The notes under the pieces are model-generated. The model searched no databases, was not told the DNA's origin, and saw nothing but the letters and a program-made list of their open reading frames with translations. DNA of 64,000 nt from Hoylesella oralis ATCC 33269 (GTDB lineage Bacteria; Bacteroidota; Bacteroidia; Bacteroidales; Bacteroidaceae), in the NCBI RefSeq assembly GCF_000185145.2, contig NZ_GL833119.1, positions 1,801,464 to 1,865,463 on the forward strand. Reading direction: 5' to 3'. Position 1 is the first letter of the stretch. Every line of letters starts with the position of its first letter. The position numbers were made by a program, and so were the translations under genes. Of this stretch, positions 8,189-15,997 are shown one piece after another.

Positions 8189-8809
8189 TTATAAATTCAA
8201 ATCGTTGATAATATATTTTCCTTTTGAAAGATCATAACATAGCTGTATTGTTTTCTCATCTTTCCAGCCTTCACACTTTTTCTTTATACTTTTCTTTGTG
8301 TTCTCATACGAAGTTTCTACGATTTGCAAGAAGTAACAAAGAATATGGTTAGACATCTTTTCTGGTTCTTTCTCCAATTTAAATAAATCCTTATGGTATG
8401 CCCTTTCATTTGGGTTATTTGCCTTAAATTCTATCAATGCAATGCGTTTGAATTCCTTATTGTGAATAACTAAATCGTGGGAAGCAGACCTTCCATCGTC
8501 TCTTAGTTTAGGATCCTTTCCTTTCTCGAATCGATATTTTTTTAATTTTGTTGGAGTTTCAACAGAATAGAAAGCGTCCCATCCTTCCTCTTGGCAATAT
8601 AAATTAAATTGCTCGACAAAAATAAAACGTAATTCTTGTTCACTCACACGAGTACGTTTCTTGTCATCATTATATGAAGGAAAGATAATTCTGCTTCCTG
8701 CGTTTTCTTTATGTTTATTTCCATTCCTTTCCTGTTGCTTGGTATATACTTGTTTAATTACTTCGTATGTATTCTTAATGATTACCTCAATATGCCTTTT
8801 ATCTTCCAT
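8189..8809 (-). CDS. orphan PD-(D/E)XK nuclease-like hypothetical protein
   Basis: No family could be named with certainty. The 206-residue, charged, soluble protein contains 'SHDLVIHNKEFKRIALIEFKA' split as D112, E127 and K129. This D-x14-E-x-K arrangement, with a hydrophobic strand before ExK, is the core of PD-(D/E)XK nucleases. E59 in 'RVSEQELRF' could be the upstream acidic residue. The flanking DNA is very AT-rich and no methylase or other restriction partner is adjacent, so it is not an obvious restriction-modification gene. It may be a defence-island leftover or a Bacteroidales orphan. No promoter box stands out. Its downstream side carries the candidate small RNA on the other strand. 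Confidence 0.6.
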   Translation of the reverse strand: MEDKRHIEVIIKNTYEVIKQVYTKQQERNGNKHKENAGSRIIFPSYNDDKKRTRVSEQELRFIFVEQFNLYCQEEGWDAFYSVETPTKLKKYRFEKGKDPKLRDDGRSASHDLVIHNKEFKRIALIEFKANNPNERAYHKDLFKLEKEPEKMSNHILCYFLQIVETSYENTKKSIKKKCEGWKDEKTIQLCYDLSKGKYIINDLNL

Positions 8810-8959
8810 GATATATAAATAATAATAAATTTATATTCAGGTAACCCATTTCCTTTGCCTTTATTGTGCATCGCTGCTGTTTAAAATATTTTATATATGA
8901 AGTTTTAGTAAACATATAACCCGTAAATGTTAATACTAATTTATTTATGCAATAAAAAA

Positions 8960-8991
8960 TTTGGCAAACTAAAATAAACTTTTTATCTTTG
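8960..8991 (+). promoter_or_regulatory. promoter of the ECF sigma factor gene
   Basis: TTTG at 8960-8963 and TATCTTTG at 8984-8991 have 20 bases between them. Transcription would start near 8997, about 80 bases before the ATG at 9080. Confidence 0.7.
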
Positions 8992-9079
8992 CAAAGAATA
9001 AACATATTTTTTGTAAAACATCTAAAACATAAAAAGCCTATCGGGAACACATTTACTTAAAGAAATAAGATTTAAGAAA

Positions 9080-9676
9080 ATGAAGAATTTTAAGGAGATG
9101 AGCGACGAAGAGTTGGCTATATCTTATATTCATGGGAGCAATAGAGCTTTCGATTTGCTGTTGTCGAGAAATCAAACTAAATTGTTTTCTTATATTTATT
9201 TTGTTGTAAGGGATCATGATACGGCAGACGATGTTTTTCAAGAAACCTTTGTAAAGGTGATAACCAAGTTGCAGGAAGGGAAATATGTGCCCACCGGCAA
9301 GTTCTCGGCATGGGTTATGCGCATCGCTCATAATGTAATTATGGATTGGTATCGTGACCAAAGGTCGGAGCGAGTCATCGAACCAACAGAAAATAACGAT
9401 CTCTCTAATATCGGCGGCAGCGATGTGCTCGATGGCAATATAGAAAGCCAGTTTGTTAATGAGCAGGTACTTTGCGATGTAAAGAAAATGATGAATTTGC
9501 TTCCTGCATCCCAAAGAGAGGTGGTGTTTATGCGCTATTATCAGCAGATGTCGTTTAAGGAAATTGCTGAAACGACAAATGTAAGCATCAATACTGCTTT
9601 AGGACGTATGCGTTATGCCATTCTGAATTTAAGAAGAATGGCGCGTGAGAGTGAAGTAGCTTTACAACTTGCCTGA
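9080..9676 (+). CDS. ECF-type RNA polymerase sigma factor
   Basis: The 198-residue protein has sigma region 2 (about residues 20-95, 'HDTADDVFQETFVKVITKL', 'FSAWVMRIAHNVIMDWYR') and region 4 (about 135-185, 'LPASQREVVFMRYYQQMSF' followed by the helix-turn-helix 'KEIAETTNVSINTALGRMR'). There is no region 3, as expected of ECF factors. No anti-sigma gene follows: the next gene, rpe, is convergent and begins 14 bases away on the other strand. The factor is therefore an orphan or regulated elsewhere. It is transcribed from its own housekeeping-type promoter with a leader of about 80 bases. Confidence 0.93.
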   Translation: MKNFKEMSDEELAISYIHGSNRAFDLLLSRNQTKLFSYIYFVVRDHDTADDVFQETFVKVITKLQEGKYVPTGKFSAWVMRIAHNVIMDWYRDQRSERVIEPTENNDLSNIGGSDVLDGNIESQFVNEQVLCDVKKMMNLLPASQREVVFMRYYQQMSFKEIAETTNVSINTALGRMRYAILNLRRMARESEVALQLA

Positions 9677-9690
9677 AATTCTACGTCGGT

Positions 9691-10341
9691 TTATAGATTT
9701 TTCAGTTCGTGAATAGTTTGTATAGGATTTGCCGATCTGAAGATATAACTGCCGCTTACTAAGACATCGGCACCGGCATTAATGAGTTTTGGTGCGGTTT
9801 CATTCTGTACTCCGCCATCTACTTCGATTAAGGCTTTGCTGCCCGACAGTTCAATCATGTGGCGAAGACGCGCGACTTTCTGCAATACGTTTTCGATGAA
9901 TTTCTGCCCGCCAAATCCGGGATTAACGCTCATTAGCAGCACCATGTCTACATCCTGAATAATATCTTCGAGTAAACAAATCGGCGTAGAGGGATTTAAT
10001 GCTACACCTGCTTTCATGCCTTTGGCATGTATTTCCTGTACCGTACGGTGCAGATGCGTACATGCTTCGTAGTGTACGCACATCATCATTGCACCGCATT
10101 TCGCGGTTTGTTCTACATATCTTTCTGGTTGTACTATCATCAGATGCACATCGAGAGGCTTCTTGCATATTTTGGAAACAGCGTTGATTACAGGAAAACC
10201 GAATGATATGTTTGGCACAAATACGCCATCCATCACATCCATGTGCAGCCAATCAGCCTCGCTACGGTTAATCATCTCTATATCGGCTTTAAGGTTTGTA
10301 AAGTCGGCAGATAATAAAGAAGGAGAGATTAATGTCTTCAT
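9691..10341 (-). CDS. rpe: ribulose-phosphate 3-epimerase
   Basis: Rpe interconverts ribulose 5-phosphate and xylulose 5-phosphate in the pentose phosphate pathway. The 216-residue TIM-barrel protein has all the family marks: 'ISPSLLSADF' at the N-terminus, 'WLHMDVMDGVFVPN', 'DVHLMIVQPERY', 'VNPGFGGQKFI' and the phosphate-binding 'VDGGVQ'. The metal-binding His and Asp residues are present in these motifs. The length is standard. It is convergent with the ECF sigma gene. Upstream, 15 bases away and on the same strand, lies a 41-codon gene that may share its transcript. Confidence 0.95.
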   Translation of the reverse strand: MKTLISPSLLSADFTNLKADIEMINRSEADWLHMDVMDGVFVPNISFGFPVINAVSKICKKPLDVHLMIVQPERYVEQTAKCGAMMMCVHYEACTHLHRTVQEIHAKGMKAGVALNPSTPICLLEDIIQDVDMVLLMSVNPGFGGQKFIENVLQKVARLRHMIELSGSKALIEVDGGVQNETAPKLINAGADVLVSGSYIFRSANPIQTIHELKNL

Positions 10342-10356
10342 TTGTCTGTGGTATGA

Positions 10357-10482
10357 TTAGTTCAGACAGTAGATTTCTGTTTTACCACTCAGTTTTATGG
10401 CCCGATACGTGTATGCAAATTGCCGAATGAACTTAAGTGTCTTTTCCGACGGTGTTATTTCTTCGCGTGTAAAATACTTCAT
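10357..10482 (-). CDS. 41-residue conserved-looking small protein
   Basis: This frame encodes a 41-residue protein that begins 'MKYFTREEITPSEKTLKFI', continues 'RQFAYTYRAI' and ends 'YCLN' before TAA. The 'PSE.TL.FIRQFA..YR' pattern is, from memory, shared by tiny Bacteroidales proteins of unknown function. It sits 15 bases upstream of rpe on the same strand, so the two may be co-transcribed. The amphipathic helix and codon use look protein-like, but the length means chance cannot be excluded. The ATG at 10482 is the only Met before the frame loses coding character upstream. There is no signal peptide or membrane segment. Confidence 0.5.
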   Translation of the reverse strand: MKYFTREEITPSEKTLKFIRQFAYTYRAIKLSGKTEIYCLN

Positions 10483-10731
10483 AGGCAACGAATTTTTTAT
10501 GTCTTCTATTTGTTTATAAAACGAGTTGGCAGAGGTTTTATTACATATAATATATAAATTATTTTATTTTCTTATTTGTTTACAATTTATGTGTAGCCGA
10601 GCTTAATTATTTAATGATACCTGAATTTAACGATAACTGCGATGCTTTCTCCTTATAGAGGGGATGCCTGATAAGTGGGGGAGAGGGGTGAGAAATATTC
10701 AAGTATCTGTATAAAAATAGTAGGATAGTGA
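10483..10731. other. gene-free AT-rich interval
   Basis: No frame with coding character, RNA gene or strong hairpin was seen here. The part from 10540 to 10620 is very AT-rich and could hold the promoter of the small gene and rpe, but no clear -33/-7 pair was found. The interval leads into the 22-bp repeat array. Confidence 0.5.
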
Positions 10732-10863
10732 GTCAACCTCCGTAGTTCACGTTGTCAACCTCCGTGGTTCACGTTGTCAACCTCCGTGGTTCACGATGTC
10801 AACTTCCGTGGTTCACAGTGTCAACTTCCGTGGTTCACGATGTCAACCTCTGTGGTTCATGGC
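10732..10863 (+). repeat. tandem array of six 22-bp repeats (array 1)
   Basis: Six head-to-tail units start at 10732, 10754, 10776, 10798, 10820 and 10842. The first 18 bases of the consensus are GTCAACCTCCGTGGTTCA, and the last four vary (CGTT, CGAT, CAGT, TGGC). Substitutions are scattered (A for G in unit 1, T for C in units 4-6). Each unit holds a short inverted repeat AACC-tccgt-GGTT. There are no spacers, so it is not a CRISPR array. The same unit occurs eight times at 45651-45826 in the same orientation. Function unknown. Confidence 0.95.
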
Positions 10864-10900
10864 GTAATATAATAATAGTAAAATGCAATATACGAAAAAC

Positions 10901-10937
10901 GCACCAAAGATATTTCTGTATCTTTGGTGCATTTTTT
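10901..10937 (-). terminator. bidirectional-looking terminator downstream of glgP
   Basis: A 12-bp perfect stem (10901-10912 with 10919-10930) has a 6-base loop. On the minus strand it follows the glgP stop codon and is trailed by a T run (the A run at 10895-10899). On the plus strand it is followed by ATTTTTT, so it could also stop transcripts leaving the repeat array. Confidence 0.8.
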
Positions 10938-10961
10938 ATATGTTTATAGGGATATCTCCGA

Positions 10962-13523
10962 TTATTCAAGCCATTTTACATAGCAAAAATCTTGCCGATG
11001 GGGTAGGTTCTTATTCTTCGGATACATACGTACGCATGTGCGGAAAGCACCAGCCTCGTCCGGTTCGATTACAGCTTCAAAAGTGTAATTGTTGCCATCG
11101 TGCGCCACGACTTCGAAAGGATGTATGCTGAATATTTCGCGTTCATCGCCGCTTTGCTCGTTTTTCAGCGTTACAAGTTCCAATCCTACAGCGTCATCCA
11201 ATCCCTGTTCGTCGATTACGTATTGCATTTTATACTTGACACCGGTCTCACCACCTTTCTCAAGTAGTCCGGTCTGTTTGGAAACAACGTGTATTCCATC
11301 CCAACGCTCTGCAACGGTCTCTTTCCATAAAGCAATTTCTTTAGCCAGCTGATAGTCTTTTGCAGCGAGTTTCTCAAAGCGTTTTGCTTCTTTCGTATAG
11401 AACTTTGTGTAGTAATCATCCAGCTGTCGTTTCATCGTATAATGAGGTGCGATGGTTGCTATAGAGTTCTTAACGACTTTGATCCAGTTCTCGCTATAGC
11501 CTTTCTTGTTCTTCTTATAGTACATCGGAATGATGTCGTTTTCGAGAAGCGAGTAGATGGTTGCGGCATCGAGCTGGTCTTGGTATTCTTGATTTTGATA
11601 GGTACGTTTCTGCGGAAGTGCCCAACCGGCGTTTTCGCGATAGCCTTCTACCCACCATCCATCGAGAACCGACAGGTTTACAACGCCGTTCATCTCGGCT
11701 TTCTCGCCGGATGTACCCGATGCTTCGAGCGGGCGTGTGGGTGTATTCATCCAGATGTCCACGCCCGAAACGAGGCGTCTTGCCAATTGCATATCATAGT
11801 CTTCGAGGAATATAATCTTCCCCAAAAACTCTGGCCGCTGGCTTATTTCAAAAATCTTCTTAATGAGTCCTTGCCCTGCACCGTCTGCAGGATGGGCTTT
11901 ACCGGAGAAGAAGAACAGTACAGGATGCTCCGGATCGTTTACTATCTTTGACAGACGATCGAGATCAGTGAACAAGAGATGAGCACGCTTATACGTGGCA
12001 AAGCGACGGCAGAAGCCTATCATCAATGCATTGGGGTTAATGCGTTCCATAATAGATACGACTTTCGAAGGATCACCTTGGTTCTTCAGCCAGCTTTCGG
12101 TGAACTTCTCACGTATGTGTTTGATAAGTTTTTCTTTCAATGCCATACGTGTCTTCCATATTTCCTCGTCGGAAACATCGTAGATGGCGTGCCATATCTC
12201 TTCGTTACTTTGGTCTTTCATGAAGTTAGGGGCGAAGTATTTATCGTACAATTTTCTCCACTCTGTAGCCGTCCATGTGGGGAAGTGTACGCCGTTCGTT
12301 ACGTAGCCGACATGATTTTCTTCGGGATAATACCCGTTCCATATTGACGCAAACATCTTCTGACTTACCCATCCGTGGAGCTTGCTAACGCCGTTTACCT
12401 CCTGACAAGTGTTACAAGCGAAGATACTCATGCAGAACCTTTCGTTGTGATCTTCAGGGTTTTGGCGCCCCATACCTATGAACTCATCCCATGTGATGCC
12501 GAGTCTTGCCGGATAGCCGCCCATGTATTTACCGAAAAGAGGCTCGTCGAAATAGTCGTGACCGGCAGGTACGGGGGTATGAACAGTATAGAGAGACGAA
12601 GCACGCACCAACTCCATTGCCTGATTGAACGACAGGCCTCCATCTATATAATCGCAGAGCCGCTGCAGGTTGCAGAGGGCGGCATGGCCTTCGTTGCAAT
12701 GGTATATCTGTTTGGTTATGCCCAGTTTCTTCAATGTCAATATACCGCCGATGCCGAGAAGTATCTCTTGTTTCAGCCTATTTTCCCAATCACCGCCGTA
12801 AAGGGAGTGGGTGATAGGCCTGTCGAACTCGGAGTTCATCTCATTGTCTGTATCGAGTAAATACAGTTTGATGCGCCCTACGTTTACGCGCCATATATAA
12901 GCATGGACCAGATAATTCAGATACGGAACGTCTACAACGACGGGATTACCGTTCTCGTCCAGTTGACGTTCGATCGGCAGCGAGCTGAAGTTCTGCGCTT
13001 CGTATTTAGCTATTTGCTGGCCATCCATGCTTAACGACTGTGTGAAGTATCCGTAACGATAAAGAAAACCAACCGCACACATATCCACGTTACTATCTGA
13101 TGCTTCTTTCAGATAGTCGCCCGCAAGCATACCGAGACCGCCTGAATAAATCTTCAGAACCTGATTTAGTCCATATTCCATGCTGAAATAAGCCACGGAG
13201 GGACGCTTCTTATCGGGTTCTACATCCATATATGTACGGAAATCCGTATATACTTTATTTATATTCTTCATCACAACCTTGTCTTTTACAAGCGCCATCT
13301 TGCGGTCGTAACTGAGACGTTCCAATAACAGAACAGGGTTGTGTCCCACCTCTTCATAAAGTTTCTCATCCAAACTTTTAAATAGGTTTCGGGCTTCATA
13401 GTTCCATGCCCACCACATATTATGGGCTAACTCGTCCAAACACTTCATCTCCTCCGGAAGCCTCGACTTGATAGTCATGCTTTTCCATTGAGGAGCATTG
13501 GCGTAATCGGCTTTAATTTTCAT
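10962..13523 (-). CDS. glgP: alpha-glucan (glycogen) phosphorylase
   Basis: It releases glucose 1-phosphate from glycogen or maltodextrin by phosphorolysis. The 853-residue protein has the N-terminal alpha-glucan phosphorylase domain ('[19 protein letters not shown]') and a GT35 catalytic core with '[10 protein letters not shown]', '[10 protein letters not shown]', '[14 protein letters not shown]' and the pyridoxal-phosphate region '[14 protein letters not shown]', whose Lys near residue 605 should bind the cofactor. This is the AGP (bacterial/archaeal) type rather than the classical animal-like type, as judged by the N-terminal domain and the 'GTSGEKA' variant. It lies 26 bases downstream of the GT3 glycogen synthase gene, so synthesis and breakdown enzymes are co-transcribed. 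A terminator follows. Confidence 0.95.
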   Translation of the reverse strand: MKIKADYANAPQWKSMTIKSRLPEEMKCLDELAHNMWWAWNYEARNLFKSLDEKLYEEVGHNPVLLLERLSYDRKMALVKDKVVMKNINKVYTDFRTYMDVEPDKKRPSVAYFSMEYGLNQVLKIYSGGLGMLAGDYLKEASDSNVDMCAVGFLYRYGYFTQSLSMDGQQIAKYEAQNFSSLPIERQLDENGNPVVVDVPYLNYLVHAYIWRVNVGRIKLYLLDTDNEMNSEFDRPITHSLYGGDWENRLKQEILLGIGGILTLKKLGITKQIYHCNEGHAALCNLQRLCDYIDGGLSFNQAMELVRASSLYTVHTPVPAGHDYFDEPLFGKYMGGYPARLGITWDEFIGMGRQNPEDHNERFCMSIFACNTCQEVNGVSKLHGWVSQKMFASIWNGYYPEENHVGYVTNGVHFPTWTATEWRKLYDKYFAPNFMKDQSNEEIWHAIYDVSDEEIWKTRMALKEKLIKHIREKFTESWLKNQGDPSKVVSIMERINPNALMIGFCRRFATYKRAHLLFTDLDRLSKIVNDPEHPVLFFFSGKAHPADGAGQGLIKKIFEISQRPEFLGKIIFLEDYDMQLARRLVSGVDIWMNTPTRPLEASGTSGEKAEMNGVVNLSVLDGWWVEGYRENAGWALPQKRTYQNQEYQDQLDAATIYSLLENDIIPMYYKKNKKGYSENWIKVVKNSIATIAPHYTMKRQLDDYYTKFYTKEAKRFEKLAAKDYQLAKEIALWKETVAERWDGIHVVSKQTGLLEKGGETGVKYKMQYVIDEQGLDDAVGLELVTLKNEQSGDEREIFSIHPFEVVAHDGNNYTFEAVIEPDEAGAFRTCVRMYPKNKNLPHRQDFCYVKWLE

Positions 13524-13549
13524 AAAAAATGTTTTTGTTTATTTGTTAT

Positions 13550-15211
13550 TTATTTTCTTCTTTCTGCACGCCTTAATGCAAAGTCGTATGCGGCGTAATA
13601 ATATTCGATAAAGTTCTTCCACAGTGCCTTTTTTGATAATTTGTCGGCATTGCTCCGTACTTTTTTTATTTCAGTATTGCCGAAAGCAGCATATTTGATA
13701 ACAGTTTCTTTGACTTGTTCGGCTACTTCGGAGTAGTTATCATCGGTGCGATGTATTACTTTTACGCCGTCTTCTATCTCGCTGTAAGCCCCTTTAACAG
13801 AGTTGGCCCACAGACCGAAACCGGCAAGATCCGTGGTTATGCAAGGCACTTTGAATGCGATAGATTCTAAAGGTGTGTATCCCCAAGGTTCGTAATACGA
13901 GGGATAGATGCACAGATCGTTACCCAATATAATGTCATAATAGGGCATGTTGGCAATGCCATCGTCTCCGGTAAGATAGCAAGGCATGAATACCATTTTC
14001 ACTTTGCTGTCTTTTTTATTCTGTATGTCGAGATGCTTCATCATGCCCAATACATTGTCGTTATCCATGTTATGGAGCCAATGCGTCAGCATTGAATAGG
14101 GGAGAGGTGTATCGTATTGTCTACCACTTTCCAACCTTTCGATAAGGTCTTGCCGCGGTTCGCTCACCCACGCCGGAACATCAATGAATGCCAAAACCTC
14201 TTTATTAAGTTCGTTTGTCTGCAAAAGACGGTTCATAGATTCTATGAAAACGTCTATTCCTTTGTTCCTGAATTCGTAACGTCCGCTTGTTGATATGATT
14301 AAAGTATCATCGCTTAAATTGGTTCCCATCAGCGCATTGGCAATCGAAAGCATACGTTTTCGCGCAGCTTTTCGTTTGGCAGTAAAGGTATTTCCTTTAG
14401 GAACAAAGCTGTCTTCAAAGCCGTTTGGTAATACAAAGTCGACGGGTTTGTCGAGCAATTCTTTACATTCGTTGGCTGTAATATCGCTTACCGTGGTAAA
14501 GCAGTCTACATACTTGACCGTTTGTTTCTCAATAGAATGTTTACTTTGCATGTTGAGTTCAGCCGCCATTTGGTCGCCGTTATAAGCAAAAAGGTATTTG
14601 TAAAGCGGCTTATTGTTACCGGCTATGCTACGCCCAATGCTGGTTGCATGAGTAGTGAAGACTGTGGCAATTTGCGGAAGTTCGTGGTGCAAGTAGAGTA
14701 ATCCCAAACCTGTCATCCATTCATTCCCGTGATAAACAACCCGTTTGGTTTTGTCTAAATAATGATGATAGAAACTTTCTGCCACCTTAGCTGCTGCGTA
14801 TGAGAACATCGAAGCCTCGTCGTAATCGCCGTAAGCATGCAGGCTGTCTACCTGATAGAATTCCCACAGACGGGTATAAATATCGTTTTTTTGAGCAAAG
14901 AATGTGGAGAAATCTACGAGAATGGCTATCGGTTGGCCGGGTATATCCCACCGGCCTATCTTTAATTTTAGTTCTTCAGCAACGGCAGACTCCCGCCAAT
15001 CGTGAAATAAAGATTTATCTTCCGTAAAATAAGGGCAACCTGTGTTTTTCCAACAATCGGGACCTATGAAAATAAGGTGGTCGTTCATCTGTTTACACAA
15101 TGTTTCTGCCCTTGTAGAAAGAACGGTGTATATACCACCTACTTTATTACATACTTCCCAACTTGCTTCAAAAATATAATCAGGAAACAATCTGTTTTTG
15201 CCCATATACAA
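13550..15211 (-). CDS. GT3-family glycogen synthase (eukaryote-like)
   Basis: The 553-residue protein carries the GT3 N-terminal signature 'FEASWEVCNKVGGIYTVLST' (about residues 14-33). It continues with 'VVYHGNEWMTGLGLLYLHH' and 'VFTTHATSIGRSIAG', and its C-terminal donor-site region reads 'PSYYEPWGYTPLESIAFKV'. GT3 synthases, best known from yeast and animals, use UDP-glucose and occur in Bacteroidetes in place of GlgA (GT5). It precedes glgP by 26 bases on the same strand. The minus-strand element TATCTTTG (15228-15235) should place the transcription start within about 15 bases of the ATG, giving a very short leader. The window also encodes a GT4 synthase-like protein, so there are two candidate chain-elongating enzymes. 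Confidence 0.93.
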   Translation of the reverse strand: MYMGKNRLFPDYIFEASWEVCNKVGGIYTVLSTRAETLCKQMNDHLIFIGPDCWKNTGCPYFTEDKSLFHDWRESAVAEELKLKIGRWDIPGQPIAILVDFSTFFAQKNDIYTRLWEFYQVDSLHAYGDYDEASMFSYAAAKVAESFYHHYLDKTKRVVYHGNEWMTGLGLLYLHHELPQIATVFTTHATSIGRSIAGNNKPLYKYLFAYNGDQMAAELNMQSKHSIEKQTVKYVDCFTTVSDITANECKELLDKPVDFVLPNGFEDSFVPKGNTFTAKRKAARKRMLSIANALMGTNLSDDTLIISTSGRYEFRNKGIDVFIESMNRLLQTNELNKEVLAFIDVPAWVSEPRQDLIERLESGRQYDTPLPYSMLTHWLHNMDNDNVLGMMKHLDIQNKKDSKVKMVFMPCYLTGDDGIANMPYYDIILGNDLCIYPSYYEPWGYTPLESIAFKVPCITTDLAGFGLWANSVKGAYSEIEDGVKVIHRTDDNYSEVAEQVKETVIKYAAFGNTEIKKVRSNADKLSKKALWKNFIEYYYAAYDFALRRAERRK

Positions 15212-15227
15212 TTGATGATAATGTGGG

Positions 15228-15235
15228 CAAAGATA
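15228..15235 (-). promoter_or_regulatory. -7 element of the glycogen synthase/glgP operon
   Basis: On the minus strand this reads TATCTTTG. The -33 position (about 15256) has only ATTG, a weak match. Transcription would start near 15222, about 11 bases before the ATG at 15211. Confidence 0.55.
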
Positions 15236-15286
15236 ACATAAAATTCATAAAAACGCAATTTAAGCTGATATAATTTTATAAAAGTT

Positions 15287-15317
15287 CTTGTTTTCTTGAT
15301 ATAATCAAGTACCTTTG
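15287..15317 (+). promoter_or_regulatory. promoter of the secreted-protein gene
   Basis: CTTG at 15287-15290 and TACCTTTG at 15310-15317 are 19 bases apart. The start would fall near 15323, leaving a leader of under 20 bases before the ATG at 15340. It is back to back with the glycogen synthase promoter. Confidence 0.6.
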
Positions 15318-15339
15318 TATTAAATAATTAATCGAAATT

Positions 15340-15768
15340 ATGAAGCAAATTATTTTAACGATAGCATTGTTTTTAATACCTTCATTGGGCTGCATGGCAC
15401 AAACCGACGGTGTTTTCAAGGGTACTATATATAATAAGGAGTACAATGTATATCTGACAATTGATTTTTATGCTAATAACGTTAAAGTGCCCGGACAAGA
15501 GATTTTCGGCGAGATGGCCGGCTTCTTCGGCGATTATACAGACTCTCGGAAATGGTTTATTACCTCTGCTAAGTGTGTGAATAACCATTTGGCTGAGTTG
15601 AACTTAACGAATGACTATGGCAGTGAGGACCTTCATGCAACACTGACATTCAATGCCGACAGCACTTTTAGTTTTAGGCAAATAAGCGGCAGTTCTCTTA
15701 AAATAGCAAGAAACCGAAAGTGGGTTAAGTTGCCTAAGCAAATGATCTTTGTGCGACGGGATAAATAA
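15340..15768 (+). CDS. small secreted protein of unknown function
   Basis: No named family was recognised. The 142-residue product has a clear signal peptide ('ILTIALFLIPSLGCMAQ', cleavage after about residue 20). The mature region of about 120 residues has alternating hydrophobic residues that suggest a beta-rich or lipocalin-like barrel ('GVFKGTIYNKEYNVYLTIDF', later 'LHATLTFNADSTFSF'). It should be exported to the periplasm or outer surface. It is monocistronic, with its own promoter divergent from the glycogen synthase operon, and it is followed by 230 bases before pheT. The Cys before the cleavage site is not in a convincing lipobox context, so a lipoprotein is less likely. Confidence 0.75.
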   Translation: MKQIILTIALFLIPSLGCMAQTDGVFKGTIYNKEYNVYLTIDFYANNVKVPGQEIFGEMAGFFGDYTDSRKWFITSAKCVNNHLAELNLTNDYGSEDLHATLTFNADSTFSFRQISGSSLKIARNRKWVKLPKQMIFVRRDK

Positions 15769-15933
15769 GATGTTACGGAACACGGTATATCTACGTTGCA
15801 TAGATGTATTTTCTATCAGATATAGGTGGCGTGTCTATCATTGATAGATATGTAATCTTTTTACAGCAGAAAATAGATATAATGTTTACAATTGCGCAAA
15901 TCGGTTTCCGTAATGAACTTTCGTAAGATTATT

Positions 15934-15964
15934 TTTGCATAATGGCGTTTTTTTCGTACTTTTG
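15934..15964 (+). promoter_or_regulatory. promoter of pheT
   Basis: TTTG at 15934-15937 and TACTTTTG at 15957-15964 are 19 bases apart, an excellent match. The expected start near 15970 gives a leader of about 28 bases. Confidence 0.8.
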
Positions 15965-15997
15965 CAGCAATATTTCTGAACTTAACAATAACGGTAT

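Noticed and set aside
7960..8208. 82-codon protein gene
   Set aside because: It begins inside the candidate sRNA, runs through its terminator, and has no family resemblance or ribosome-binding site.
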